64,000 nucleotides of DNA, from contig CBDFNJ010000001.1 in NCBI GenBank assembly GCA_965250115.1, positions 1,550,001 to 1,614,000 on the forward strand, written 5' to 3'. This document shows, piece after piece, positions 8,105 through 17,158 of the stretch. Within the stretch, counting starts at the first letter, position 1, and each line of letters begins with the position of its first letter. The translations under genes and the position numbers were made by a program. Under the pieces are notes generated by a model, which saw only the letters and a list, made by a program, of their open reading frames with translations, made no database searches and was not told where the DNA came from. Source of the stretch: CBDFHB01 sp965250115. GTDB lineage: Bacteria; Acidobacteriota; Vicinamibacteria; Marinacidobacterales; SMYC01.

Positions 8105-8962
8105 ACGGGGTAGGAGATCAAAAGCTCCGCTACCGGTCCCCGGTTCGCCGCCTTCGAGTTGATGTGGCGAGCGACCTCCACTTCGCCGATCCGGGCTTTG
8201 GGCTCGAGCGCACCGTAAAGCTCCCTGATCAGATCCGATCTTCTGTTCGACAGAATGACCGTTGCCCCGCGCCGCGCAAGTTTCTCGAAGGTCAGGGCCA
8301 GTCGACGCTGCTCCTCGGCGCCGAAGCCCTCACGGGTGTAGCTCGTGAAGTGGCTCGTCTCCGATACGGGGTGGTAGGGGGGATCCAGGTAGACGAGGTC
8401 GTCCGGACCGCAGTCGTTGGTGATGACCTCGAAGTCGGCGCGCCGGACATCGACGCCTTGGAGGGCCGAGCTCACCGCCAATTAGGTTCTCGCGGTTTGC
8501 GATCCGCGGGTTCTCGTATCGTCCCATCGGCACATTGAACTCGCCGCGTCGGTTGACTCGATAGAGACCGTTGTAGCAGGTACGGTTCAGGTAGATGAAC
8601 CGGGCGGCACGCTCTGCCGGCCCAGATGGTACCTTCTTTCGAACGGCGTAATAGTGCTCGCGGCTGTGCATCGAAGCGTGCGTCTCGAGCTTGGCGATCA
8701 ACGCGTCAACCTGGTCGCGGATGGCCAGATAGGCGCTCATGAGCTCGCCGTTGGAGTCACCGATCTGACAGGTGAGGGAAGGCATGGACCGGCGGATCCA
8801 GAAGAACATGGCGCCGGCACCCACGAAGGGCTCGACGTAGCGGCGGTAGCTAGTCCCGCGAGGGATTCGCTCCGAGATCTCGCCGACGAGGGTGGCCTTG
8901 CCGCCGGCCCACTTCACGAAGGGATGGGGGTCGGGGGGAGTGAGCTGGACTTCAGTCGCCAT
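8101..8962 (-). pseudogene. DNA adenine methylase (Dam/DpnM family), frameshifted
   Basis: Two minus-strand frames together make one D12-class N6-adenine methyltransferase. The first part (ATG at 8962) has the SAM-binding FVKWAGGK near residue 14 and an intact N-terminal fold to about RENLI. The second part (up to 8101) has the catalytic DPPY motif in DLVYLDPPYHPVS. The frames join near 8482: after AACCT the reading frame must move by +1 to continue as AVSSALQGVDVRRADF, the usual start of the next strand. The corrected product would be about 286 residues, normal for the family. Either this is a true loss-of-function frameshift or a base error. No partner restriction gene is adjacent, so it looks like an orphan methylase. 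Confidence 0.8.
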
Positions 8963-8988
8963 GAAGCCCCGATTGTACTCCAGCCGGT

Positions 8989-9420
8989 CTAGTTCCCCTT
9001 CTCCACCTTTTGAGCTGCTTCGAGTCGGGCTGCCGCGCGGTCGTAGGCCTCACGCGCTTCGCGCGCTTGCTCGAGATCGTAGGTTGCACCGAACTGCTGG
9101 AGGCGCTCTTCAGCGCGTTGCTTGGCCGACTCGGCCCGCTTCAGGTCGATATCCTCGGCCAACTCTGCCGTTTCCACCAGGACGGTGACTTTGAAGGGCA
9201 GCACTTCAGCAAACCCCCAGTGCACGGCGACGAAACGGTTCTGCTTTCCGACACGATAGCGAAGCTCGCCCGCACCCAACAGACTCATGAACGGCCGGTG
9301 ACCGGGAAGCACTCCGAAGTGGCCCTCGATTCCCGGTGCTTCGACCTCGTCGACGTTTTCTCGCACGACGATTCCCGTCGGGCCGACGATCTCGAGCTCG
9401 ATGCGCTCTTCGCTGTCCAT
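8989..9420 (-). CDS. atpC: ATP synthase F1 epsilon subunit
   Basis: A 143-residue epsilon subunit of the rotary F1Fo ATP synthase, sitting on the central stalk and controlling ATP hydrolysis. The N-terminal beta-sandwich shows the family pattern EVEAPGIEGHFGVLPGH. The C-terminal helices (AKQRAEERLQQF onward) are present. Last gene of the atp operon, a few bases after atpD. Confidence 0.95.
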   Translation of the reverse strand: MDSEERIELEIVGPTGIVVRENVDEVEAPGIEGHFGVLPGHRPFMSLLGAGELRYRVGKQNRFVAVHWGFAEVLPFKVTVLVETAELAEDIDLKRAESAKQRAEERLQQFGATYDLEQAREAREAYDRAAARLEAAQKVEKGN

Positions 9421-9425
9421 GATGG

Positions 9426-10856
9426 TTAGGCCGCGGACATGGCTTCCGCGTTCTTCTCGGCTTCCTCGATTCCGCCCGCCATGTAGAAGGCCTGCTCGGG
9501 CAGGTGGTCGAGCTCGCCGTCCACCAGGCGTTTGAATCCCTTCACCGTTTCCTCGAGCGGCACATAGACTCCGGGACGGCCCGTGAACTGTTCCGCCACG
9601 TGGAAGGGCTGGGAGAAGAACCTCTGGATCTTGCGCGCGCGGGTGACGGTGACTTTGTCGTCTTCGGAAAGCTCGTCGATTCCAAGAATCGCGATGATGT
9701 CCTGCAGGTCCTTGTAGCGCTGAAGGATCTCCTTGACCGAACGGGCGACCCCGTAGTGCTCGTCCCCGATGACACGCGGGTCCAGGATCCGGGACGACGA
9801 CGCGAGCGGGTCCACCGCGGGGTAGATGCCGAGCTCGGCGATCTGACGCGACAGGTTCGTCGTGGCGTCGAGATGGGAGAAGGTCGTCGAGACACCCGGA
9901 TCCGTGTAGTCGTCGGCGGGAACGTAGATGGCTTGAATGGAGGTGATCGATCCCTTGTCAGTCGATGTGATCCGCTCTTCGAGAATCCCCATCTCCGAGG
10001 CCAGCGTGGGCTGGTAGCCCACGGCTGAGGGCATACGTCCGAGGAGTGCCGAAACCTCCATTCCCGCGAGTGTGTATCGATAGATGTTGTCGACGAAAAG
10101 CAGAACGTCCTGTCCCTCTTCATCCCGGAAGTACTCCGCCACGGTGAGCCCGGTGAGCCCGACGCGGAGCCTGACGCCGGGAGGCTCGTTCATCTGGCCG
10201 TAGACGAGCGCCGTCTTGTCGATGACGCCCGACTCCGACATCTCGCGCCAGAGGTCGTTTCCTTCACGGGTACGCTCGCCGACTCCAGCGAAGACGGAGA
10301 AGCCGCCGTGCTGGGTCGCGATGTTGTGGATGAGCTCCTGGATGATGACGGTCTTGCCGACGCCAGCTCCACCGAAGAGTCCGACCTTGCCGCCCCGCAC
10401 GTAGGGCTCGAGAAGATCGACGACCTTGATCCCGGTCTCGAACATTTCGAGCTTCGTGCTCTGGCTGGTGAACCTCGGCGCGGGACGATGGATCGGCAGC
10501 ACTTTTTCCGCCTTGATCTCGCCTCGCTGATCTATAGGCTTCCCAAGGACGTTCATGATTCGGCCGAGGGTCTCTCGTCCGACGGGCACGGTGATGGGTT
10601 GACCGGTGTCGACGGCCTTCATGCCGCGGACGAGCCCGTCCGTCGGCTGCATCGCGACCGAGCGAACCCGATTCTCACCGAGATGCTGCTGAACTTCGAC
10701 GGTGATGTCGATCTTTTCTGTCGAGAGATCTTCCTCGTCGAGGATATGCACCGCGTTGTAAATGGTAGGAAGCTGGCCGCTCGAGAACTCGATGTCGACC
10801 ACGTTTCCGATCACTTGGACCACGCGTCCCACGTTGGTGTGCTTCCAAAGGGTCAT
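9426..10856 (-). CDS. atpD: ATP synthase F1 beta subunit
   Basis: The catalytic subunit of F1, 476 residues. The Walker A is GGAGVGKT at 162-169, followed by the catalytic-glutamate region GERTREGNDL and the Walker B LLFVDNIYRYT. All are intact, so the enzyme is expected to be active. It lies between atpG and atpC in the conserved F1 order. The ATG at 10856 gives the normal N-terminus. Confidence 0.98.
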   Translation of the reverse strand: MTLWKHTNVGRVVQVIGNVVDIEFSSGQLPTIYNAVHILDEEDLSTEKIDITVEVQQHLGENRVRSVAMQPTDGLVRGMKAVDTGQPITVPVGRETLGRIMNVLGKPIDQRGEIKAEKVLPIHRPAPRFTSQSTKLEMFETGIKVVDLLEPYVRGGKVGLFGGAGVGKTVIIQELIHNIATQHGGFSVFAGVGERTREGNDLWREMSESGVIDKTALVYGQMNEPPGVRLRVGLTGLTVAEYFRDEEGQDVLLFVDNIYRYTLAGMEVSALLGRMPSAVGYQPTLASEMGILEERITSTDKGSITSIQAIYVPADDYTDPGVSTTFSHLDATTNLSRQIAELGIYPAVDPLASSSRILDPRVIGDEHYGVARSVKEILQRYKDLQDIIAILGIDELSEDDKVTVTRARKIQRFFSQPFHVAEQFTGRPGVYVPLEETVKGFKRLVDGELDHLPEQAFYMAGGIEEAEKNAEAMSAA

Positions 10857-10869
10857 CTGCTCGTCGCTC

Positions 10870-11745
10870 CTATCTGATCGCTTCTGCGCCGGAGACGACT
10901 TCCAAAATCTCCGTCGTGATGCTGGTTTGTCGCACCTTGTTCATCGTCAGCGTGAGTTTTTCGATGAGCTCGGTGGCGTTCTTCGTAGCATTCTCCATGG
11001 CCGTCATGCGGGCGGCGTGCTCCGCAGCAAGAGACTCCAGGAGGGCGTGCCAAACTTGATACTCCACGTGACGCGGGATGACGGCGTCGTAGATTTGCGC
11101 TGGAGTCGGTTCGTAGATGTAGTCGACCTCTTCTTCCGGCTTGTCGAATTCGAGCTTCTCTATGGGGAGGAGGCGCTCGACGACGACGTCCTGCTGCATG
11201 ACACTCTTGAACTCGTTGTAAACCAGGAAGACGGAGTCCACACGATCCTCCGCATCGGGATCGTCGTTCGAGTAGCGCTCGATGAGAGGCCTTGCGATTT
11301 TGGTCGCATCGTCGTAGGTGAGGGATCGAAAAACGTCGACGAACTCTTGCCGAATGACGTAGTCCCGCCGCCGGAAGAAGTCTCGTGCCTTTTTCCCGAC
11401 GATTTGAAGCCCAAGGTCCTCGCACTCGATTCCGCCGAGAGTCTGTTCAGCTTTCTTGAGGATGTTGGCGTTGAAGGAACCGCAGAGGCCTTTGTCGGCG
11501 GTAATGACGACGAACTCAACCTTATTGGGCTCTCGCACTCTGAGAAGCGGGTGCCCCTCGGGGTCGGCTCTCGTCGCGAGGCTGTTCAAGACCTCGAGCA
11601 TCTTCTTGGCAAGGGGCCGGGCGGAAAGAATCGCATCTTGAGCCCGGCGGAGCTTGGCGGCGGAGACCATCTTCATGGCCTTCGTAATTTGTTGCGTATT
11701 CTTCACGCTTCTCATGCGGCGTCTCAGATCGCGTAGGCTCGCCAT
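10870..11745 (-). CDS. atpG: ATP synthase F1 gamma subunit
   Basis: The rotor shaft of F1, 291 residues. The N-terminus MASLRDLRRRMRSVKNTQQI and C-terminal NATELIEKLTLTMNKVRQ are the conserved coiled-coil parts. The internal ITADKGLCGSFN is the family hallmark. It follows atpA by about 20 bp. Confidence 0.97.
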   Translation of the reverse strand: MASLRDLRRRMRSVKNTQQITKAMKMVSAAKLRRAQDAILSARPLAKKMLEVLNSLATRADPEGHPLLRVREPNKVEFVVITADKGLCGSFNANILKKAEQTLGGIECEDLGLQIVGKKARDFFRRRDYVIRQEFVDVFRSLTYDDATKIARPLIERYSNDDPDAEDRVDSVFLVYNEFKSVMQQDVVVERLLPIEKLEFDKPEEEVDYIYEPTPAQIYDAVIPRHVEYQVWHALLESLAAEHAARMTAMENATKNATELIEKLTLTMNKVRQTSITTEILEVVSGAEAIR

Positions 11746-11764
11746 GATCTCGGTCTAGTCCGCC

Positions 11765-13294
11765 TTAGGCGGCTGGTTCCTGCTGACTCGACTTGAACTG
11801 CTCCTTGAACTCCTTGAGCGCTATCTTGAGTTTTGCCTCGAGTGCGTCGTCGAGAACCCTCTTCTCTCTTATATCGCCCAAGATGCCGGGATGGCGGTCG
11901 TCGAGATAGCTGTAGAGCTCTCGTTCGAAGCGTCGGCACTTCGACACGGGGAGGTCCTCCAGGTAACCTTTGTTCGCCGCATAGATGATCGCGACCTGCT
12001 TTTCGACGGGGAGAAGCTCGTACTGGTCCTGCTTGAGAATCTCGACGAGGCGTTCACCCTTGGCGAGCTGAGCCTGGGTCGCTTTGTCTAGGTCGGAGCC
12101 AAACTGGGCGAAGGCCGCCATCTCCCGATATTGCGCGAGGTCGAGGCGCATCGTGCCGGCGACCTGACGCATCGCTTTGATTTGCGCGGCACCACCGACC
12201 CGGCTCACGGAGTTGCCAACGTTGACCGCCGGACGGATGCCGGCATTGAAGAGGTCGCCTTCCAGGAAGATCTGTCCGTCCGTAATCGAGATGACGTTCG
12301 TCGGGACGTAGGCTGAAAGGTCGCCGGCCTGGGTCTCGATGAAAGGAAAAGCTGTGAGGGATCCGCCACCCTTCTCGTCCGAGAGCTTGGCGGACCGCTC
12401 GAGAAGGCGCGAGTGGAGGTAAAAGACGTCTCCCGGGAACGCCTCTCGGCCAGGCGGACGGCGCAGCAGGAGCGACATCTCCCTATAGGCGGCGGCGTGC
12501 TTGGAGAGGTCATCGTAGATGCAAAGCGCGTGGCCGCCGTTATCGAGGAAATACTCCGCCATGGCCGTGCCGGAATACGGCGCGAGGTACTGAAGCGGGG
12601 CCGGATCCGACGCGGCAGCATTGACCACGATGCTGTGATCCATGGCCCCGCGCTCTTCGAGAGTCTTGACGACTTGCGCTACTGTCGAAAGCTTCTGGCC
12701 GATCGCGACATAGACGCAGATGACGCCGGTCCCCTTCTGATTCAGCATGGCATCGACGGCGATGGCGGTCTTTCCGGTCTGACGGTCTCCGATAATGAGC
12801 TCGCGCTGTCCACGGCCGATCGGGATCATGGCGTCGATGGATTTGAGGCCCGTCTGAATTGGCTCTTTCACCGGTTGACGATCGACGATACCGGGAGCGA
12901 TGCGCTCGACCGGATTGTTCTGCTTGGTGTGGATGGGTCCTTTCCCGTCGATGGGCCGTCCGAGCGCGTCCACGACGCGGCCCACCAACTCCTCGCCAGC
13001 CGGAACCTGCAGAATCTTCCGGGTGCGTTTCGCGGTATCCCCTTCCTTGAGCGACGTCGTGTTTCCGAAGAGCACGACGCCGACTGACTCTTCTTCGAGG
13101 TTGAGAGCAACACCGAAGACTTCATTGGGAAGCTCGATGAGCTCGCCGTACATGACCCCTTCGAGGCCGTGAACGCGGGCGATGCCATCACCCACCGAAA
13201 TGATGGCCCCTACTTCGGAGACGTCGACCTCGGCCTCGTAGCCGCCGATTTGCTCCTTGAGTATCTTCGTGATCTCGTCAGCCTTGATTTCCAT
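11765..13294 (-). CDS. atpA: ATP synthase F1 alpha subunit
   Basis: The non-catalytic nucleotide-binding subunit, 509 residues. The P-loop GDRQTGKT is at 169-176 and the ATP-synthase signature region PAVNVGNSVSRVGG is present. Normal length, ATG start, in the operon after atpH. Confidence 0.98.
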   Translation of the reverse strand: MEIKADEITKILKEQIGGYEAEVDVSEVGAIISVGDGIARVHGLEGVMYGELIELPNEVFGVALNLEEESVGVVLFGNTTSLKEGDTAKRTRKILQVPAGEELVGRVVDALGRPIDGKGPIHTKQNNPVERIAPGIVDRQPVKEPIQTGLKSIDAMIPIGRGQRELIIGDRQTGKTAIAVDAMLNQKGTGVICVYVAIGQKLSTVAQVVKTLEERGAMDHSIVVNAAASDPAPLQYLAPYSGTAMAEYFLDNGGHALCIYDDLSKHAAAYREMSLLLRRPPGREAFPGDVFYLHSRLLERSAKLSDEKGGGSLTAFPFIETQAGDLSAYVPTNVISITDGQIFLEGDLFNAGIRPAVNVGNSVSRVGGAAQIKAMRQVAGTMRLDLAQYREMAAFAQFGSDLDKATQAQLAKGERLVEILKQDQYELLPVEKQVAIIYAANKGYLEDLPVSKCRRFERELYSYLDDRHPGILGDIREKRVLDDALEAKLKIALKEFKEQFKSSQQEPAA

Positions 13295-13315
13295 TTCGTT
13301 CCTTAATCAGTTGGA

Positions 13316-13876
13316 TCAGAAAGTCGTGAGGGTTTTTTCCTTGAAGCGACGGAGCTGGGTGACGACGGTGGCATCGAAGACGAGGTTTCCAACCCGCACG
13401 ATGAGCCCACCGACGAGCTCGGGGTCGGTTCCGTAGGTCAACTCCATCGTCTTGCCGAGTGCCTTTCCGAGCTTATCGGCGAGACGTCCTTGCTGCGTCT
13501 TGGTCATGGGGTGCGCCGAAACCACGTCGCCAGGCTGGATGTGTTTGTGCTCCAGAACGAGGCGTCGATACTGCTCGGCGAGATCTCGAAGGATACCGAT
13601 GCGTTCTTTTGTCGTGAGTAAGCGCAGAAGATTGTTCGTATAAGAAGAGAGCTTCTTTCCTCCGAACAACCCATCGACCACTGCAAGCCGCTTCAAAGAG
13701 TCGATGGCGGGCGAGGTCAGGATCTCCGCCAGTTTCGGCTGCGTATCGAGAAACTTCGAAATCTCCTCGAGCTCGTTGCCGATTAGCTCAGGATCGACCT
13801 GCTTGTCGAGAGCCACTTCGAGAAGCGCTCTCGCGTAACGCCCAGCGACGGTGCGTTGACCGACGCTCGCCGTCAC
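13316..13876 (-). CDS. atpH: ATP synthase delta subunit
   Basis: A 186-residue delta (OSCP-type) subunit that ties the peripheral stalk to F1. The N-terminal helical part (VAGRYARALLEVA) and the C-terminal VGGLIVRVGNLVFDATVVTQL are recognisable. The start is GTG, overlapping the atpF stop (GTGA). Confidence 0.93.
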   Translation of the reverse strand: MTASVGQRTVAGRYARALLEVALDKQVDPELIGNELEEISKFLDTQPKLAEILTSPAIDSLKRLAVVDGLFGGKKLSSYTNNLLRLLTTKERIGILRDLAEQYRRLVLEHKHIQPGDVVSAHPMTKTQQGRLADKLGKALGKTMELTYGTDPELVGGLIVRVGNLVFDATVVTQLRRFKEKTLTTF

Positions 13877-14418
13877 GTCGCTTTCTCCATCATGGAGATG
13901 CTTTGGTCGATGAGCTTCGCCTGGTCTTCTTCGGTCATGGCGCTCACGATTTTCTTGTGGGCGAGATCGACGGAGAGCTCGGCCGCCTGAGCGAGGAGTC
14001 GACGCCGCCCGACTTCGACCTCGGCCGCGATCTCCTTGCGAGCAATCTCCTTGATGCGAGCAGCTTCCGTCTCCGCGGCTTTCAGAATGCGATCCCGTTC
14101 CACCTCAGCGGCGCGGCGGGCCTCCCCTTTGGCTTTCTCGACCTCGTCGTCCAGACTCGCGATGACCTCGTCCGCCTTCGAAAGCTCGACGGCGGCCCGG
14201 GACGTCTTGTCGGTGGCATCGCTGAGCTCGGAGCGGATCTGTGCCGTCCGGGCTTCGAGAAATGCGGCGAGCGGTTTCGCTAGCACTAAATAGAGAATGA
14301 CGGCCAAAATCGTGAAGTTGACGATGCGCGGCAGCTCACCGCCTTCCGCCGCCATGACGGGCGTCGCCGTCAGAAGTCCGAGCAGCACAGCTTTCACAAA
14401 GGTGCGCGTTTGCCTCAT
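13873..14418 (-). CDS. atpF: ATP synthase Fo b subunit
   Basis: A peripheral-stalk b subunit of 181 residues. A hydrophobic leader-like N-terminus (VLLGLLTATPVMAAEGGE) resembles a cleavable signal. A membrane segment (IVNFTILAVILYLVLAKPL) follows, and then a long charged coiled coil. ATG start, overlapping the end of the b' gene by 4 bp (ATGA). It pairs with the divergent b' subunit encoded just before it. Confidence 0.9.
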   Translation of the reverse strand: MRQTRTFVKAVLLGLLTATPVMAAEGGELPRIVNFTILAVILYLVLAKPLAAFLEARTAQIRSELSDATDKTSRAAVELSKADEVIASLDDEVEKAKGEARRAAEVERDRILKAAETEAARIKEIARKEIAAEVEVGRRRLLAQAAELSVDLAHKKIVSAMTEEDQAKLIDQSISMMEKAT

Positions 14419-14843
14419 GCGATGTCTCTTCCCAGAATACGGCTCGCGATCGAGCGCGCGAATCCGTCCGCCTGCGCCTGCAGAGACTTGATGGCTTCGT
14501 CCGTCTCCGCTCTCAATTGCTTCTGCGCCTCGGCGACTTGCTGCTGCGCCGTTTCTCGGCTCCGGTCAAGCTCGCTGCGGGCTTTTTTCTGCGCTTCTCC
14601 GCGACTCCGATCGAGCTGCTCATAACCCAAGTTACGCGTTCGCTGTACGGCGTCCTGCAGGCGACCCTGCGCCTCCTCGATGGTCCGCTGGGCATCGGCC
14701 CAAGCGTTCGCGGCGCGCTCGATTCCAGCTTGGCGCGTCTCGATTGCCCTGGTGAGAGGCTCGAAGAAGTGGTTCTTCAGAACGAAGACTAGCGTGAAAA
14801 CGATCGCGAGGATGACGAAGGCAGTGGCGTCGACGGATAACAA
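14415..14843 (-). CDS. atpF': ATP synthase Fo b' subunit
   Basis: A second, shorter b-type stator subunit, 142 residues: one membrane helix near the N-terminus (FVILAIVFTLVFVLKNHFF) followed by a continuous, Gln/Glu/Arg-rich coiled coil. It is the first gene of the atp operon. The start is TTG with AGGA about 11 nt upstream; no in-frame ATG precedes it. Genomes with separate b and b' genes typically form a heterodimeric stalk. The a and c subunit genes are not in the window. Confidence 0.87.
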   Translation of the reverse strand: MLSVDATAFVILAIVFTLVFVLKNHFFEPLTRAIETRQAGIERAANAWADAQRTIEEAQGRLQDAVQRTRNLGYEQLDRSRGEAQKKARSELDRSRETAQQQVAEAQKQLRAETDEAIKSLQAQADGFARSIASRILGRDIA

Positions 14844-14885
14844 ACTAGGTTCCTGACATTCAAATGTGCCCGCACAAAGCCTTTG

Positions 14886-14915
14886 AATATATCACGCTCC
14901 TTCGTTCGCCGTCAA
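14886..14915 (-). promoter_or_regulatory. Predicted promoter of the atp operon
   Basis: On the minus strand TTGACG (14915-14910) and TATATT (14891-14886) are separated by 18 bp. Transcription would start about 35 nt before the b' TTG codon. The match to a housekeeping promoter is good. Confidence 0.55.
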
Positions 14916-14967
14916 CGCGTCGAACGACACGCTTCGCAGTTGCGGAGCGCGCCGCGGCCTGGAAATG

Positions 14968-15372
14968 TCACTCCGTGATTGCGAAAGTTTTCACATTGTC
15001 GGGGCGGATCTCCCGTGGTGCTTCCGCCGCCCCAGTCTTCATCGAACATTGCCCTTCGAAGAGCGCCCCTTCCTCGACCAAGAGAACTTTGGTGTTCAAG
15101 TCGCACTCGCAACGAGCGGTCTCGAGCAACTCGACGCGCTCGGCGCTCCGGACAGATCCACGGAGATGGCCGCTCACCGAGACGTGCGACACTTCTATTT
15201 CTGCGTCGACCTCCGCCGACTCCCCAATCACGAGAGTGTTCCCGGCCCGGATCTTACCCGCGAACTTGCCGTCGATTCGGAGGGTATCCTTGAAAGACAA
15301 GTCTCCTTTGAAGGCGCTCCCCACGTCGAGAAAGCCGGACAAGTCCCCGCTCGCTCGAATCTTGCGTTTCAC
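14968..15372 (-). CDS. Bactofilin
   Basis: A 134-residue bactofilin (DUF583), a nucleotide-free polymer-forming cytoskeletal protein made of short beta-helix turns. The repeated pattern of GDLSFKDTLRIDGKFAGKI, a turn with SGHLRGSV and a turn with LEEGALFEGQC-like spacing is visible. A GTG start has AAAGGAGAAC upstream. It follows parB by about 50 bp. Bactofilins encoded beside parAB can take part in ParABS scaffolding, as known in Myxococcus; here that is inferred from position. Confidence 0.88.
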   Translation of the reverse strand: MKRKIRASGDLSGFLDVGSAFKGDLSFKDTLRIDGKFAGKIRAGNTLVIGESAEVDAEIEVSHVSVSGHLRGSVRSAERVELLETARCECDLNTKVLLVEEGALFEGQCSMKTGAAEAPREIRPDNVKTFAITE

Positions 15373-15423
15373 GTTATTTCGTTCTCCTTTCGCGAGGCGA
15401 GTTGCTCGCTCGACTCGCGCAAC

Positions 15424-16302
15424 TCACCTACTCAGGCTGACTTTTGCTTTGTTTCCGCGTGCACCTCGGAGGACCGTTTCATAGATCCGCTGGAGCTCGT
15501 CCTCCGAGTGGAACTCGATGTCGAGGCGGCCGCGCTTGCCGCGTCGATGGATTCGGACTTTGGTGCCGAGCGCACGTTCAAGGCGGCCCTCGGCCTCACG
15601 GGTGTTCGGATCTCTTCGTTTTGCTGCCTTCGGCGAGGCTGTCTTGGTAGCCGCTTTTACCCGCCGCTCGACGTCGCGCACACTGAGCCCCTTGTCGACG
15701 ATCTCCTGCGCGATCTCGAACTGAGCTTCGGCGCTACCCAGAGACAGTAGCGGTCGAGCGTGACCCGGTGAGAGTTTCTGCTCGGCAATGAAAGTACGAA
15801 CGTCGCGCGGAAGCCGCAACAGCCGAAGAAGGTTGGCGATGGTCGAGCGGTCCTTCCCCACCCGATTCGCGACCTGCTCCTGCGAATAGCCGAGCTCCGA
15901 GATCAAACGGCGGTAGGCCCCCGCCTCTTCAATCGGGTTCAGCTCCTCTCGCTGGATGTTCTCCACTAGCGCGATCTCCAGCAACTCCGCGTCGGTGGCG
16001 TTTCGGACGAGTGCCGGCACTCTCGTGAAGCCGGCATTTTGGGCCGCGCGCCAGCGTCGCTCTCCGGCAATCAGCTGGAAGCGGGACCCTGTGCGCCGAA
16101 CTACGAGCGGCTGTACGATTCCCTGCTCCGTCATAGAGCGCGCGAGCTCTTCGAGTTTCTGGGGATCGATTGTTTGACGAGGCTGGTTCGGATTGGGATC
16201 GATCCGCTTGGGGTCGACGGAAATCAGTTGGCCCCCGTCACTCGCAGCCGGCGACTCGGGGAGGAGTGCCGCCAGCCCCTTACCGAGCGCTTTTCGCTTC
16301 AT
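15424..16302 (-). CDS. parB: Chromosome-partitioning protein ParB
   Basis: A 292-residue ParB/Spo0J CTP-dependent clamp that loads at parS. The N-terminus MKRKALGKGLAALLPE is the ParA-stimulating peptide. The ENIQREELNPIEEA region and GERRWRAAQNAG box belong to the CTP/DNA-binding core, followed by the helix-turn-helix SQEQVANRVGKDRSTIANLLRL (quoted in part). The ATG lies 23 bp inside the end of parA. A perfect parS site lies just upstream of parA. Confidence 0.96.
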   Translation of the reverse strand: MKRKALGKGLAALLPESPAASDGGQLISVDPKRIDPNPNQPRQTIDPQKLEELARSMTEQGIVQPLVVRRTGSRFQLIAGERRWRAAQNAGFTRVPALVRNATDAELLEIALVENIQREELNPIEEAGAYRRLISELGYSQEQVANRVGKDRSTIANLLRLLRLPRDVRTFIAEQKLSPGHARPLLSLGSAEAQFEIAQEIVDKGLSVRDVERRVKAATKTASPKAAKRRDPNTREAEGRLERALGTKVRIHRRGKRGRLDIEFHSEDELQRIYETVLRGARGNKAKVSLSR

Positions 16303-17056
16303 GGCTGAGGATCTCCCTCGTCAAGGACAAGTACGCGGAGGCACCCCTCGAACGAACATCGTAGAGAAGGATCGGCTTTCCGAAGGACGGCGCCTCCGCG
16401 AGCCGAACGTTCCGCGGGATTATGGAGTCGAAGACGGCACCGGGGAAGTTTTGCCTCACATCTTGCATCACCTGGGTCGTGAGGTTCGTCCGCTCGTCGA
16501 CCATCGTGAAGACGATGCCTTCGATGCGCAGGGACGGGTTGAACCCTCCTCTTACTTTGTTGACGGTCGACATCAGCTCGCTGACTCCCAGGAGTGCGAA
16601 AAACTCGCACTGCAGCGGTACGATCACCGTGTCGGCAGCCACGAGCGCGTTGACCGTCAGCAACCCGAGCGAGGGCGGACAATCGATGAAAATGAAGTCG
16701 AAGGCCCCTCGAACGGGAGCGAGAAACTCCCGTAGACGGTACTCCCGGCGCGGTTGGTCGACGAGCTCGATCTCGGCCCCGGTAAGATTGCGCTCCGATG
16801 GGACCACGTTGAGCCCAGGGAGGTCGGTTTCGGCAATCAGCTCATCGATAGGGACGCCCTCGATGAGCCCGTTGTAAATGGTTCCTTTATTGACGCTTAC
16901 ATCGACACCGAGACCACTGGTCAAGTTTGCTTGCGGATCCATGTCCACGACGAGGGCTCGTTTCTCGGCGGCAGCCACCGAGGAGCTCACGTTGATAGCG
17001 GTGGTAGTCTTGCCTACGCCTCCCTTCTGATTGGCGATGGCGACGATATGCGTCAT
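16280..17056 (-). CDS. parA: Chromosome-partitioning ATPase ParA
   Basis: A 258-residue Walker-type ATPase (ParA/Soj). The deviant Walker A is KGGVGKTT at 11-18, with DMDPQANLT and DCPPSLGLLT as the later nucleotide motifs. It moves ParB-parS complexes on the nucleoid. It sits between rsmG and parB, the usual order near origins. Confidence 0.97.
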   Translation of the reverse strand: MTHIVAIANQKGGVGKTTTAINVSSSVAAAEKRALVVDMDPQANLTSGLGVDVSVNKGTIYNGLIEGVPIDELIAETDLPGLNVVPSERNLTGAEIELVDQPRREYRLREFLAPVRGAFDFIFIDCPPSLGLLTVNALVAADTVIVPLQCEFFALLGVSELMSTVNKVRGGFNPSLRIEGIVFTMVDERTNLTTQVMQDVRQNFPGAVFDSIIPRNVRLAEAPSFGKPILLYDVRSRGASAYLSLTREILSHEAKSAR

Positions 17057-17122
17057 GGAGATCCCAGGGGGAAAGGCCCGAGCATAGCACAGCGACCGAC
17101 GGCAACGCCCTCCTAGGGAGAG

Positions 17123-17138
17123 TGTTTCACGTGAAACA
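17123..17138. promoter_or_regulatory. parS: parS centromere site
   Basis: TGTTTCACGTGAAACA is an exact match to the 16-bp palindromic parS consensus. It lies in the gap between parA and rsmG, about 5.5 kb from the putative origin. ParB would load here. Confidence 0.95.
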
Positions 17139-17158
17139 TCGCCGTGACCGAAGCCCTG

